From contig JAQXEG010000011.1 of the NCBI GenBank assembly GCA_029250945.1, forward strand, positions 1-38,726: a stretch of 38,726 bases of DNA. The letters run 5' to 3'. A program made the position numbers and the translations under genes. Below, piece by piece: positions 15,593 through 23,628 of this stretch. Source of the stretch: Yoonia sp. (lineage in GTDB: Bacteria; Pseudomonadota; Alphaproteobacteria; Rhodobacterales; Rhodobacteraceae). How positions within the stretch are numbered: position 1 is the first letter of the stretch; each line of letters starts with the position of its first letter. Under the pieces are notes generated by a model. The model was not told the origin of the DNA and did not search any database. It saw nothing but the letters and a program-made list of their open reading frames with translations.

Positions 15593-16201
15593 TTACAAGG
15601 TCCAAAACGTATCGAGATAGGCGGTGTAGGGCGCGGGCAGCGCGATGGCAAAGACACCGCCTGCAAGGGTGACGATCAGCGCAATGGCAAAGATGGTTCC
15701 AGCGGCCCCGATGGTGGTGGCCCGTGTGTGGCGGACAGGATGGCGGGCCACGGTCGCGGCGACATGCCAGAACAACGCGGCGATCCCAAGCGTACAATAG
15801 GGCGCAAAATACATCCCGAATTCCCATCGGCTCACGACAGAAGCCGCCCAATAGATCGTCGTATCAATCTCTGGCTTTGCCCAGCGGGTGAACAGGGTCG
15901 CGGAAATGTGCTGCATCAGGAAAAATGCCAAAATTCCCCCGCTAAAAATCTGAATGCGTGGCCAAGTACGGGTGGGCCAACCGCGTTGCCAGATCAGGCT
16001 TAGGCCAAGGCCAATCTGAAACGCGAAGGCCGCTATCAAGAGCGGTTCAACAGCTGGATTGCGGTAAATCGGACGCAGCAGGGATTGCACAGCCAGATGC
16101 GCCTCTGGTCCCCAGAACAACGCGATGTGATTAGCGAGGTGGAGTGCAATGAACACGGCCACAGGATAGGCCGTGATCCGGTGTAGGCGGCGTGCGGTCA
16201 T
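15593..16201 (-). CDS. Five-helix membrane protein with intramembrane histidines, possible cytochrome b
   Basis: I cannot name this 202-residue protein. It has five likely membrane helices (about 11-31, 52-72, 86-106, 127-151, 165-190). H21 and H25 lie in helix 1 (FIALHLANHIAL), H98 in helix 3 (FFLMQHISATLF) and H146 in helix 4 (ALFWHVAAT), positions where haem ligands occur. The N-terminal HRITAYPVAVFIALHLANHI recalls the first helix of succinate dehydrogenase/fumarate reductase anchor subunits, but no flavoprotein or iron-sulfur subunit is adjacent. The ATG at 16201 overlaps the stop of a small upstream frame by four bases (ATGA) and is preferred over a longer, less hydrophobic start. Confidence 0.65.
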   Translation of the reverse strand: MTARRLHRITAYPVAVFIALHLANHIALFWGPEAHLAVQSLLRPIYRNPAVEPLLIAAFAFQIGLGLSLIWQRGWPTRTWPRIQIFSGGILAFFLMQHISATLFTRWAKPEIDTTIYWAASVVSRWEFGMYFAPYCTLGIAALFWHVAATVARHPVRHTRATTIGAAGTIFAIALIVTLAGGVFAIALPAPYTAYLDTFWTL

Positions 16202-16323
16202 CTTCGTGGGGCCAGCAACAACGCCGTGGTTCCGGCAAAGGCGATCCACTGCGGCAGGTTCAGGATGTCGCCGAAATCGCTAAGCCCATAGCCGATGAAC
16301 AACGTGGCTGACCCCAGCGACAT
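16198..16323 (-). CDS. Possible small membrane protein coupled to the five-helix protein
   Basis: From an ATG at 16323 a 41-codon frame encodes a hydrophobic stretch (SLGSATLFIGYG), a short polar link and a second hydrophobic stretch (WIAFAGTTALLLAPRR). It ends in TGA overlapping the ATG of the next gene (ATGA), the coupling typical of real operon partners. The frame stays open upstream to 16507, where it is antisense to the TetR remnant, and hydrophobic sequence (TIVIGGGVFV) continues before the ATG, so the true N-terminus may be longer or lost. An eight-C tract at 16334-16341 lies at the suspected breakpoint. Function unknown. Confidence 0.35.
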   Translation of the reverse strand: MSLGSATLFIGYGLSDFGDILNLPQWIAFAGTTALLLAPRR

Positions 16324-16344
16324 GACAAAGACGCCCCCCCCGAT

Positions 16345-16618
16345 GACTATGGTGGCGGGCGGATTGAAACGGCGATGCGGGCGTGGGCTTTGTCGGATGG
16401 GGATGTAGCGGATGCCTTGGCGCGTCTGGATCAGATGCGCTTTGGGTTTATCACAGAGCTGTTGAATGATTTTGGGGGTGGGCGCGTCGCGTTTCGCGCC
16501 ACTCGTCTATGCGGCCTACATCGGGCTGGACGATCTGGCGTCCCGCGGGCACGTTGATGCGCCCGCAGGGTTTGCTGTGTTGCACGACATGATCCTGTCG
16601 GCAGTGGATCCCGATTAG
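16345..16618 (+). pseudogene. TetR-family regulator remnant (C-terminal part, frameshifted)
   Basis: One frame reads GGGRIETAMRAWALSDGDVADALARLDQM ... ITELLNDFG; another carries on as GVGASRFAPLVYAAYIGLDDLA ... [21 protein letters not shown] and a stop at 16616. Joined, they give the C-terminal ligand domain of a TetR/AcrR regulator. The frames switch at the run TTTTGGGGG (16470-16478); one base fewer restores NDLGVGASRF. The DNA-binding N-terminal half is absent: the frame is closed by TGA at 16309 and no helix-turn-helix is visible. So the gene lost its 5' half and later slipped in a homopolymer. Its stop overlaps the end of the convergent tal gene. Confidence 0.75.
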
Positions 16619-17268
16619 AGGATTTTGATACCCGCTTTTTCGACGTCGGCCATGAACCCTGCAAGGCCCTTGTCGGTCAGCACGTGGCTCGCCATCGCCT
16701 TGATTACGGCGGGTGGGGCTGTTGCCACATCGGCGCCGATCTTTGCACATTCGGACATGTGGTTCGCGCTGCGGATAGACGCCGCAAGGATTTGCGTGTC
16801 GTAACCGTAGTTGTCGTAAATCGTGCGGATGTCTTCGATCAGTTCCAGCCCATCAAGATTGATATCGTCCAGACGACCGATGAAGGGGCTGATGAACGTC
16901 GCGCCCGCTTTGGCGGCCAGCAATGCTTGGTTGGCAGAGAAACACAGCGTGACGTTGACCATCGTGCCTTCATCCGACAGCGCTTTACACGTCTGAAGGC
17001 CAGCCCATGTCAGCGGCACCTTCACGGCGATATTGTCGGCGATTTTCGCCAGCTTACGGCCCTCGGCCAGCATGGTTTCAAAGTCCAAGGCGACCACTTC
17101 GGCGGATACAGGACCATCGGTGATCTTGCAGATTTCTTCGGTCACTTCGAAAATATCGCGGCCGGATTTGGCGATAATCGACGGGTTGGTTGTGACTCCG
17201 TCAACCATTCCGTAAGAATGCAGTTCCTTAATCTGGTCGATATCAGCGGTATCTACGAAAAATTTCAT
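16615..17268 (-). CDS. tal: Short-form transaldolase (often labelled fructose-6-phosphate aldolase)
   Basis: A 217-residue TIM-barrel class I aldolase: [22 protein letters not shown], and the Schiff-base lysine K83 in [11 protein letters not shown]. Two positions separate transaldolases from true fructose-6-phosphate aldolase: the family's glutamate (E57 in SAEVV; FSA has glutamine) and phenylalanine (F110 in TLCFSANQ, equivalent to F178 of E. coli TalB; FSA has tyrosine). Both are of the transaldolase type, so it most likely moves dihydroxyacetone units between sedoheptulose-7-phosphate and glyceraldehyde-3-phosphate in the pentose phosphate pathway. GGAGAG precedes the ATG. It is divergent from priA. 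Confidence 0.9.
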   Translation of the reverse strand: MKFFVDTADIDQIKELHSYGMVDGVTTNPSIIAKSGRDIFEVTEEICKITDGPVSAEVVALDFETMLAEGRKLAKIADNIAVKVPLTWAGLQTCKALSDEGTMVNVTLCFSANQALLAAKAGATFISPFIGRLDDINLDGLELIEDIRTIYDNYGYDTQILAASIRSANHMSECAKIGADVATAPPAVIKAMASHVLTDKGLAGFMADVEKAGIKIL

Positions 17269-17294
17269 GGGTCTCTCCAGTCTGGCATTGGGTT

Positions 17295-17323
17295 TTGTTA
17301 AGGCAGCGTTTACCTCATACTGT
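17295..17323 (+). promoter_or_regulatory. Possible priA promoter
   Basis: TTGTTA at 17295-17300 and TACTGT at 17318-17323 are 17 bases apart in the 89-base gap between tal and priA. The -10 is poor, so this is tentative. Confidence 0.3.
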
Positions 17324-17357
17324 GATCAGCGGAAAGCCATAAGGTGGAAGGGCAGCC

Positions 17358-19550
17358 ATGACAGCATCGTTCTTTGACCAAGGTGATCTGCTGGCCGTGC
17401 TGACGGCACAGCCGATTGGCCGCTTTCTGGATTACAAAGCGCCCGAAGGTGGCTGTCATCTTGGCGCCTTTGTCGAGGTGCCGCTTGGCCCGCGCAAGGT
17501 TTTGGGCGTGGTCTGGGGACCGGGGGCGGGTGATTTCGACTATGCCAAGGTGCGGTCTGTCATGCGCGTGCTGGACGTCGCCCCGATGCGCGAAGAGATG
17601 CAGCAGTTCCTGACCCGCGCTGCCGATTACACGCTGACCCCGATGTCGGCGATGTTGCGGCTGGCGACCCGCGCGCCGGGGCTGGGTGATGCGCCATCCA
17701 TGCGCAAAGTGTACCGCTTGGGGTCAGCCGACCCCACCCGCGTGACCGACGCCCGCACCAAGGTGCTGGATGTGCTGCGCGACTATGGCGGGCTATCGTT
17801 CACCATGGGTGAGCTTGCCGAAATGGCCGGTGTCGGCAATTCTGTGGTCAAAGGGTTGGTTAAGCAAGGGGCCGTGTCCGAAGAAGACGCGCCGCGCGAA
17901 ACGCCATACCCCATGCTTGACCCCGATTACGGCGGCAAGGAATTATCAGCGGATCAGGCCGCAGGGGCCGAGGTGCTGCGCGCTGGGCTGCGGTCCGACA
18001 CCTATGGCACCACGTTGCTGAAGGGCGTGACCGGATCGGGCAAAACCGAGGTCTACCTAGAGGCCGTGGCCGAATGCCTGTGCATGGGGCGTCAGGCGCT
18101 TGTGCTTTTGCCCGAAATTGCGCTGTCGGGCGAATTTATCAATCGGGTTGAGGCGCGGTTTGGGTTCAAGCCCGCCGAATGGCATTCAGGTGTGACGATG
18201 ACCGAACGCCGCCGCTGTTGGAAAATGGTCGGGCAGGGGGGCGCACAGATGGTTGTGGGCGCGCGGTCCGCGCTATTCCTACCCTATCAGAACCTTGGCC
18301 TGATCGTTGTCGATGAAGAACACGACACGTCGTATAAGCAAGAGGATGGCGTGCTGTATAACGCCCGTGATCTGGCCGTGCTGCGTGCCGCGATCAATGG
18401 GGCGCAGGTGGTACTGGCGTCCGCCACGCCGAGCCTTGAAACCTGGGCGAATGTCGAGGCGGGCAAATACAAACGCCTCACGCTTAATTCCCGTTTTGGC
18501 CCCGCCGTCATGCCGCAAATGTCCGCAATTGATATGCGGGCCGAGGAATTGCATGGCGGCAAATGGGTGTCACCAACCCTTAAGGCCGCGATTACCGGCC
18601 GGTTGGAAAAGGGCGAGCAGTCGCTGATTTTCCTCAACCGCCGTGGCTATGCGCCCATCACTTTGTGCCGCGCCTGCGGGCATCAGATCGGCTGCGACGA
18701 TTGCGATGCGCGGATGGTTGAACACCGGTTTCTAAAACGTCTGATGTGCCACCAATGCGGTGAGACAAAACCGATGCCAACCGTCTGTCCCCATTGCGAG
18801 GCGGAGGATCGGTTGTCTGCTGTCGGTCCCGGTGTGGAGCGGATGGGCGAAGAGGTAACGGCCCTGTTCCCCGAGGCCCGTATCGTAATCTTGTCGTCCG
18901 ACCTATACGGATCGGCCCGTGCGATGAAGGCCCATATTGAGGAAATCGCTGATGGTGGCGCGGACATTATCATTGGTACGCAATTGGTGGCCAAGGGGCA
19001 TAATTTTCCGCAACTCACGCTTGTCGGGGTGATTGATGCCGACCTTGGATTGCAGGGGTCGGATCTACGCGCCGCTGAGCGGACGTTTCAATTAATGCGG
19101 CAGGTGGCGGGGCGTGCGGGGCGTGCGGAAAAGCAGGGTGTCGCGATGCTGCAAACCTTTCAGCCGGAACATGCCGTGATCCGGTCCATTCTGGCTGGCG
19201 ATGAGGAGGCGTTTTGGGCCGCTGAAGCCGCCGAGCGTAAGGCCGCTGGTGTGCCCCCCTATGGCCGCATGGCGGGTATCATTTTAAGCAGCCCGAATGT
19301 TGAAGAGGTGTTTGACCTTGGCGCGGATATGGCCCGCCGTGACGGGCCGCTGCGTGCGATCGGGGCGCAAGTGTTCGGCCCCGCACCAGCCCCGATTGCG
19401 CGTGTGCGCGGGCGGCACCGCGTGCGGTTGCTGGTCAAGGCTGATAAGGCCGCGCCGTTGCAGCGGGCCTTGACACAATGGGCGGGTCAGTTTCGCCTGA
19501 AGGGTGATTTGCGCATGGCAATCGATATTGATCCGCAGAGTTTTTACTAA
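17358..19550 (+). CDS. priA: Primosomal protein N' (replication restart helicase PriA)
   Basis: A 730-residue 3'-to-5' superfamily 2 helicase that recognises stalled forks and reloads the replisome. The N-terminal 3' DNA-binding and winged-helix regions are followed by Walker A GVTGSGKT (223-230), the DEEH box (319-322), and a zinc-binding insertion starting at C437 with four paired cysteine motifs (CRAC, CDDC, CHQC, CPHC). Next come helicase motifs V and VI (GTQLVAKGHNFPQLTLVG and QVAGRAGRA). The length is typical. AAGGTGGAAGGG upstream of the ATG at 17358 supplies the ribosome site. A palindromic repeat lies six bases after its stop. Confidence 0.96.
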   Translation: MTASFFDQGDLLAVLTAQPIGRFLDYKAPEGGCHLGAFVEVPLGPRKVLGVVWGPGAGDFDYAKVRSVMRVLDVAPMREEMQQFLTRAADYTLTPMSAMLRLATRAPGLGDAPSMRKVYRLGSADPTRVTDARTKVLDVLRDYGGLSFTMGELAEMAGVGNSVVKGLVKQGAVSEEDAPRETPYPMLDPDYGGKELSADQAAGAEVLRAGLRSDTYGTTLLKGVTGSGKTEVYLEAVAECLCMGRQALVLLPEIALSGEFINRVEARFGFKPAEWHSGVTMTERRRCWKMVGQGGAQMVVGARSALFLPYQNLGLIVVDEEHDTSYKQEDGVLYNARDLAVLRAAINGAQVVLASATPSLETWANVEAGKYKRLTLNSRFGPAVMPQMSAIDMRAEELHGGKWVSPTLKAAITGRLEKGEQSLIFLNRRGYAPITLCRACGHQIGCDDCDARMVEHRFLKRLMCHQCGETKPMPTVCPHCEAEDRLSAVGPGVERMGEEVTALFPEARIVILSSDLYGSARAMKAHIEEIADGGADIIIGTQLVAKGHNFPQLTLVGVIDADLGLQGSDLRAAERTFQLMRQVAGRAGRAEKQGVAMLQTFQPEHAVIRSILAGDEEAFWAAEAAERKAAGVPPYGRMAGIILSSPNVEEVFDLGADMARRDGPLRAIGAQVFGPAPAPIARVRGRHRVRLLVKADKAAPLQRALTQWAGQFRLKGDLRMAIDIDPQSFY

Positions 19551-19555
19551 GTGAT

Positions 19556-19578
19556 GATGGGTTAAAACCCATCCTACG
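19556..19578. repeat. Palindromic repeat, copy 2, inverted, after priA
   Basis: GATGGGTTAAAACCCATC (19556-19573) plus CTACG is the exact reverse complement of the 23 bases at 11811-11833. It forms an 8-bp stem and lies six bases beyond the priA stop. It has no long T-run, so it is a weak terminator at best. Confidence 0.85.
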
Positions 19579-19688
19579 CAGTCGCGCATCAGGCATATGT
19601 TGTGCCGTGAGTATTTTGAAAAAAGCGAAGCGGGTGGTGGCGAAATGCGATCTGTTGTTTCGGCCCTGATGGGCGTAAGCCTGACCCC

Positions 19689-20918
19689 ATGAGAATTGTA
19701 CGTCTAGAAGATACCCCGTTGCTGCCAGTCTGGCGCAGACCCATCACGTTGTTGTTCATGATGGCGCTCGCCATGCCGATTGCGTTTAATACGTGGTCGG
19801 CGCTGCTGAATAATTTCGTGATTGAGGTCGCGGGGTTTGATGGCTCAGATATCGGTTGGCTGCACACCGTGCGCGAAATTCCGGGGTTTCTGGCGGTTGG
19901 GGTGATCGCGCTGATCATCTTTATTCGTGAACAGGTCCTTGGGCTGGTCGCGTTGATCATGCTGGGCGCTGCAACCGCGATTACCGCGTATTTTCCGTCG
20001 ATGGGCGGGATTTTGACCCTGACGATGCTGTCATCCATCGGGTTCCATTATTATGAGACGGTTAATCAGTCGCTGCAATTGCAGTGGATTGAAACAGCGC
20101 GTGCGCCACAGATGATCGGCTGGTTGATGGCCGCCGGATCGGCTGTGACATTCGTGGCCTATGTGCTGATCGTTATGACATGGGAGGCGCTGGGCCTGTC
20201 CTATGCGTTCGTCTATATGGTGTCGGGCGGGATTACGGTGGCCATCGCGGTGTTCTGTCTGTTCGCCTATCCACAATTTGAGGCCCCTCATCCGCAGTTG
20301 AAGACATTTGTGCTACGCCGTCGGTACTGGCTGTATTACGCGCTGCAATTCATGGCCGGTGCGCGGCGTCAGATTTTTGTGGTGTTCGCGGGCTTTATGA
20401 TGGTCGAAAAATTCGGTTTTCAGGTGCATGAGGTTACGTCGTTGTATCTGTTGACGCTGATGACCAACGTCGTGGTGGCCCCGATGATGGGGCGGCTTGT
20501 GTCGGTGTTTGGGGAACGGCGGGCGCTTTTGTTCGAATACCTTGGGCTGATCCTTGTGTTTCTGGCCTATGGGGGCGTCTATTTCTTTGGCTGGGGCGTG
20601 GCGATTGCGGCGACGCTATATGTCATTGACCACATCTTTTTCGCGCTGGCGCTGGCGCTAAAGACGTATTTCCAAAAGATTGCTGATCCCGGTGATATTG
20701 CGCCAACAGCGGCGGTGGCGTTCACAATCAACCATATTGCGGCGGTGTTTCTGCCCGCGCTATTGGGGTATCTGTGGCTGGCTAGCCCCGGTGCGGTGTT
20801 CATGCTGGCGGGGGGGATGGCATCGGTGTCGTTCATGCTGGCGCTGTTGATCCCGCGGCATCCGGCCAAAGGTCACGAAACCGTGTTTCAGGCCCGATTG
20901 CTGACCGCCGCAGAGTAG
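19689..20918 (+). CDS. MFS transporter
   Basis: A 409-residue inner-membrane protein with about twelve hydrophobic helices in two halves separated by a charged loop near residues 195-215 ([18 protein letters not shown]). The first helices contain [22 protein letters not shown] sequence and the second half [25 protein letters not shown], which resembles the GRxxDrxGrR signature of the major facilitator superfamily. Nothing in sequence or neighbours reveals the substrate. It stands alone between priA and msrA. Confidence 0.82.
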   Translation: MRIVRLEDTPLLPVWRRPITLLFMMALAMPIAFNTWSALLNNFVIEVAGFDGSDIGWLHTVREIPGFLAVGVIALIIFIREQVLGLVALIMLGAATAITAYFPSMGGILTLTMLSSIGFHYYETVNQSLQLQWIETARAPQMIGWLMAAGSAVTFVAYVLIVMTWEALGLSYAFVYMVSGGITVAIAVFCLFAYPQFEAPHPQLKTFVLRRRYWLYYALQFMAGARRQIFVVFAGFMMVEKFGFQVHEVTSLYLLTLMTNVVVAPMMGRLVSVFGERRALLFEYLGLILVFLAYGGVYFFGWGVAIAATLYVIDHIFFALALALKTYFQKIADPGDIAPTAAVAFTINHIAAVFLPALLGYLWLASPGAVFMLAGGMASVSFMLALLIPRHPAKGHETVFQARLLTAAE

Positions 20919-20933
20919 AAATTTCGCGGCCGC

Positions 20934-20952
20934 GTCCCATATCATGTGGGAC
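20934..20952 (+). other. Hairpin between the MFS gene and msrA
   Basis: GTCCCA (20934-20939) and TGGGAC (20947-20952) form a 6-bp stem with a seven-base loop, 15 bases after the MFS stop and 11 bases before the msrA ribosome site. Without a T-run it is a weak terminator or an msrA leader element. Confidence 0.35.
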
Positions 20953-20977
20953 ACATCCCAAAAAAGGAGCCTTCCCC

Positions 20978-21625
20978 ATGCTATCCATGTTCCGGTCCAA
21001 ATCTGAAATGGTCAGCCCTGATGCGGCCTTGCCCGGGCGCGCGACGGCGATCCCCACGGCGCAGACCCATTTTGTGCTTGGCACGCCGCTGGCCGATCTG
21101 CCTGACGGAATGCAGGTCGCGATTTTCGGGATGGGGTGTTTCTGGGGCGTGGAACGTATGTTCTGGAAGCTGGACGGGATCTATTCCACCTCTGTCGGTT
21201 ATCTGGGCGGTTACACGCCAAACGTCACCTATGAAGAGGTTTGCACAGGTAAGACCGGTCATAATGAGGTGGTGCGCGTGGTGTTTGACCCAGCTAAGAT
21301 CACCTATGACCGCCTGCTTCAGGTATTTTGGGAGGGGCACGATCCGACCCAAGGGATGCGGCAGGGCAATGATGCAGGCACGCAGTATCGTTCCGGTATC
21401 TACACCACATCCGATGCGCAGGCCCTTGCTGCGGCGGCCAGCAAAGATGCCTTTGCGCCGCGCCTGACATCTGCGGGCTACGGGATGATCACCACGGAAA
21501 TTGTCCCCGCGACCGACTATTACTATGCCGAAGAGTATCACCAGCAGTATCTGGCTAAGAACCCCAACGGCTATTGCGGGATCGGCGGCACAGGCGTGAC
21601 CTGTCCGGTTGGCGTTGGCGTCTAG
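20978..21625 (+). CDS. msrA: Peptide-methionine (S)-S-oxide reductase
   Basis: A 215-residue MsrA that reduces methionine-S-sulfoxide in oxidised proteins. The nucleophile is C54 in [13 protein letters not shown], with [28 protein letters not shown] following. The recycling cysteines C200 and C209 are in the tail (GYCGIGG ... TCPVG), the three-cysteine arrangement of E. coli MsrA, whose N-terminal extension it also shares. AAGGAG at 20964-20969 fixes the start. It depends on thioredoxin for turnover. No msrB is adjacent. Confidence 0.96.
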   Translation: MLSMFRSKSEMVSPDAALPGRATAIPTAQTHFVLGTPLADLPDGMQVAIFGMGCFWGVERMFWKLDGIYSTSVGYLGGYTPNVTYEEVCTGKTGHNEVVRVVFDPAKITYDRLLQVFWEGHDPTQGMRQGNDAGTQYRSGIYTTSDAQALAAAASKDAFAPRLTSAGYGMITTEIVPATDYYYAEEYHQQYLAKNPNGYCGIGGTGVTCPVGVGV

Positions 21626-21691
21626 CCATTGACCACGGCGGGCGGATTGCCTTAGGCGGATGCAACCCCATCCAACAAAGGCACCCCGCCC

Positions 21692-22564
21692 ATGCTGTCC
21701 TATTCCGCCCTGACCGTTGCCCCCGACGAAGATGCCGCTGCCGCCCTGTGCGAAGACCTAGAGGCGCTTATGCCGGAACCCACCGGCACAGGGATTTTCG
21801 AGATCGAGGACGGGTCTGGCCTATGGGAGGTTGGTGCCTATTTCACCGATGCCCCAGATGCGGCGGGCCTTGCCGTGCTGGCCACGTTGCACAGCGTCAA
21901 AGATTTCATCATTTCCGAAATTCCTGATCAGGATTGGGTCAGCAAGGTGCGCCGCGAATTGGCGCCCGTCGAGGCGGGCCGCTTTTTCGTGTATGGCAGC
22001 CATGATGCGGATAAGGTCCCGTCAGATGGTGTGCCATTGTTGATCGAGGCCGCGATGGCATTCGGCACTGGGCATCACGGCACAACGCTGGGCTGTTTGC
22101 GTGCGTTTGACCGGCTGCTGGTCGACGGGTTTGCGGGTGATACGATCATCGACGTGGGCTGTGGCACGGCGGTTCTGGCGATGGCGGCTGCGGCGGTTTT
22201 GCCGGGCAAGGTGCTGGCATCCGATATCGACCCCGTCGCGGTGGATGTGGCTGCGGCCAATGTGGCAGCCAATAACCTGACTGGGCGTGTGCAATGCGTG
22301 GTCGCCGCCGGTTTTGATGCGCCTGCCTTGCGTGATGAAGGGCCATATGACCTGATCTTTGCCAATATCCTCAAGGGGCCGTTAATTGGCTTGGCACCTG
22401 ACATGGCGACGGCGGCAAATGACGGCGGCTTTGTGATTCTATCGGGCATTTTGAACGAACAGGCCGACGAGGTTGTGGATGTTTTTTGCGCAAACGGGTT
22501 CAATCTGATCCACCGCGATAGCATTGTTGACTGGACGACGCTGACCCTGCGTCAGAGAGGCTGA
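21692..22564 (+). CDS. prmA: Ribosomal protein L11 methyltransferase
   Basis: A 290-residue SAM-dependent methyltransferase: an N-terminal L11-recognition domain, then the catalytic Rossmann fold with EAAMAFGTGHHGTTLGCL, motif I DVGCGTAVLAMAAA (around 153-166), an acidic SDIDPVAV, and NILKGPLIGL as the active-site (N-I-L) motif. It trimethylates lysines and the N-terminus of L11. In motif I, GCGTAVL replaces the more common GCGTGVL. It lies 66 bases after msrA, possibly on the same transcript. Confidence 0.95.
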   Translation: MLSYSALTVAPDEDAAAALCEDLEALMPEPTGTGIFEIEDGSGLWEVGAYFTDAPDAAGLAVLATLHSVKDFIISEIPDQDWVSKVRRELAPVEAGRFFVYGSHDADKVPSDGVPLLIEAAMAFGTGHHGTTLGCLRAFDRLLVDGFAGDTIIDVGCGTAVLAMAAAAVLPGKVLASDIDPVAVDVAAANVAANNLTGRVQCVVAAGFDAPALRDEGPYDLIFANILKGPLIGLAPDMATAANDGGFVILSGILNEQADEVVDVFCANGFNLIHRDSIVDWTTLTLRQRG

Positions 22565-22668
22565 AAAAGCATAAAATTAGCCTGATTTTGGCGTATCGTC
22601 TTATTTCAGATACATTTTAGCGCGATTTTTGTCACCGATCGTGGGGGCGCTTGTCTGGAAGATCAACG

Positions 22669-23013
22669 ATGTCTGCTGATAATGCCTATTTTGAAAAACG
22701 GCTGAAACGCATTGCACGCACCCATGGCCGCCTTGAACGACGGGCGACCCGCAAGGTCGTGCGCAACGGCCTGATCGAGGTTCGCCCGCGCATTTTTGTC
22801 CCGAAACTCCCGATAAAGGGGGTGTTGATGATGCTTGTCGCTGGTTTTGCGTTCAAGGCCTATGTCTATGCTGATCTGGGGCGTGCTGGATATGCGGAGC
22901 GTGTTGAGCTGCTCGCGAATGCATCCCGCGTACAGAAAGTTGGCGCTTGGATCCTTCAGGCTGATCCGGCGACGGTATTGGTTGGCAATTTCTTCAACCA
23001 GATGGGTGTTTAA
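22669..23013 (+). CDS. Hypothetical protein with one membrane segment
   Basis: I do not recognise this 114-residue protein. The ATG at 22669 follows GGAAG and was chosen over an upstream TTG. The first 47 residues are very basic (KRLKRIARTHGRLERRATRKVVRNG), then comes one hydrophobic segment (GVLMMLVAGFAFKAYVYADL, about 51-70), then a mildly amphipathic tail. By charge rule the basic end would be cytoplasmic and the tail periplasmic. It is followed by a strong terminator and is preceded by 104 bases that are AT-richer than the surroundings, consistent with its own promoter. Confidence 0.65.
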   Translation: MSADNAYFEKRLKRIARTHGRLERRATRKVVRNGLIEVRPRIFVPKLPIKGVLMMLVAGFAFKAYVYADLGRAGYAERVELLANASRVQKVGAWILQADPATVLVGNFFNQMGV

Positions 23014-23036
23014 CGCACCACTGCCCGTAAAATGAA

Positions 23037-23070
23037 AAAGGCCGCGTCCCGTATATCGGGCGCGGCCTTT
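23037..23070. terminator. Bidirectional rho-independent terminator
   Basis: AAAGGCCGCG pairs with CGCGGCCTTT, and an inner CCCG pairs with CGGG around the loop TATAT, with one unpaired T. It serves the gene at 22669-23013 and, on the other strand, the DUF1127 gene. Confidence 0.88.
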
Positions 23071-23094
23071 GGCGTTGTGTCGTAGACGACGCTA

Positions 23095-23304
23095 TTAGCG
23101 TGTCTTGCGTGTCGCGATCATGTCGATGCAGGCGTATGTCAGGCCGATGTCTTCCAGCTCACGCGATGTCAGCTTGGACAGGGAATTGCGTGTTGTGCGC
23201 GCGTCATTCCATGCAGCAACAGTGCCAAATGTGTTTGCAACAAAGTTTGCGATGCGCCCTGCAGAGAGGACAGCGACGGGACGTGTGGTGTCAAAAGCAG
23301 CCAT
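23095..23304 (-). CDS. DUF1127 small protein
   Basis: A 69-residue protein whose C-terminal half has the DUF1127 pattern LSKLTSRELEDIGLTYACID. The family comprises very short arginine-rich proteins, common in alphaproteobacteria; some members studied in Agrobacterium and Rhodobacter affect RNA turnover, phosphate or stress responses. This one has only a few arginines near its end (ATRKTR). AAAGGA precedes the ATG. It is divergent from ruvC, with 324 bases between them. Confidence 0.82.
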   Translation of the reverse strand: MAAFDTTRPVAVLSAGRIANFVANTFGTVAAWNDARTTRNSLSKLTSRELEDIGLTYACIDMIATRKTR

Positions 23305-23628
23305 TGGCTCATTCCTTTTTGGGTGTGCTGCAGGCGCAGCGTGTTATTCGATAAGGCGCATGTAGACCTGCCCTATTGCTTCTGCCACTGCTGTTTTTGC
23401 ATGGCCCATATGCGTTTTCAGAATGCCTTAAAATTAAGCAAAAATACCCCAATAACCAGCTAAATAAGGGGCGCTATACGTCGTATTTTTGACATGGCCT
23501 GACGCATTTTGGCATGTTTGCAGGTGCAGCATTTTTATCACGACATCATCTGTGCTTGGCTTATGTTCGCGTTTTGTGCTAAATCGGCGGAAAGCCTGCG
23601 AAAAATGGCGATTAAAAAGGGATGGCAG
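23305..23628. other. 324-base intergenic region between the DUF1127 gene and ruvC
   Basis: No convincing gene is seen here. The middle (about 23420-23490) is AT-rich for this genome and includes the near-palindrome CTTAAAATTAAG at 23427-23438. TTGACA occurs at 23489-23494 on the plus strand with only a weak -10 (GCATGT) 17 bases on. A LexA-like box lies at 23565-23579. Both divergent promoters must lie in this stretch. Confidence 0.5.
23565..23579 (+). promoter_or_regulatory. Candidate LexA (SOS) box upstream of ruvC
   Basis: GTTC-GCGTTTT-GTGC differs by one base from the alphaproteobacterial SOS box, a direct repeat GTTC-N7-GTTC, which often has a T-run before the second half. It lies 50 bases before the ruvC start. 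ruvCAB is DNA-damage-induced in several bacteria. Confidence 0.5.

Noticed and set aside
16334..16341. Eight-C tract as a phase-variation switch
   Set aside because: No intact coding sequence would be turned on or off by slippage there; the tract lies at the edge of a gene remnant.
20928..23050. GGCCGCGTCCC occurs at 20928-20938 and again at 23040-23050
   Set aside because: Only 11 bases match and the two sit in different hairpins; this is within chance for GC-rich stem sequences.
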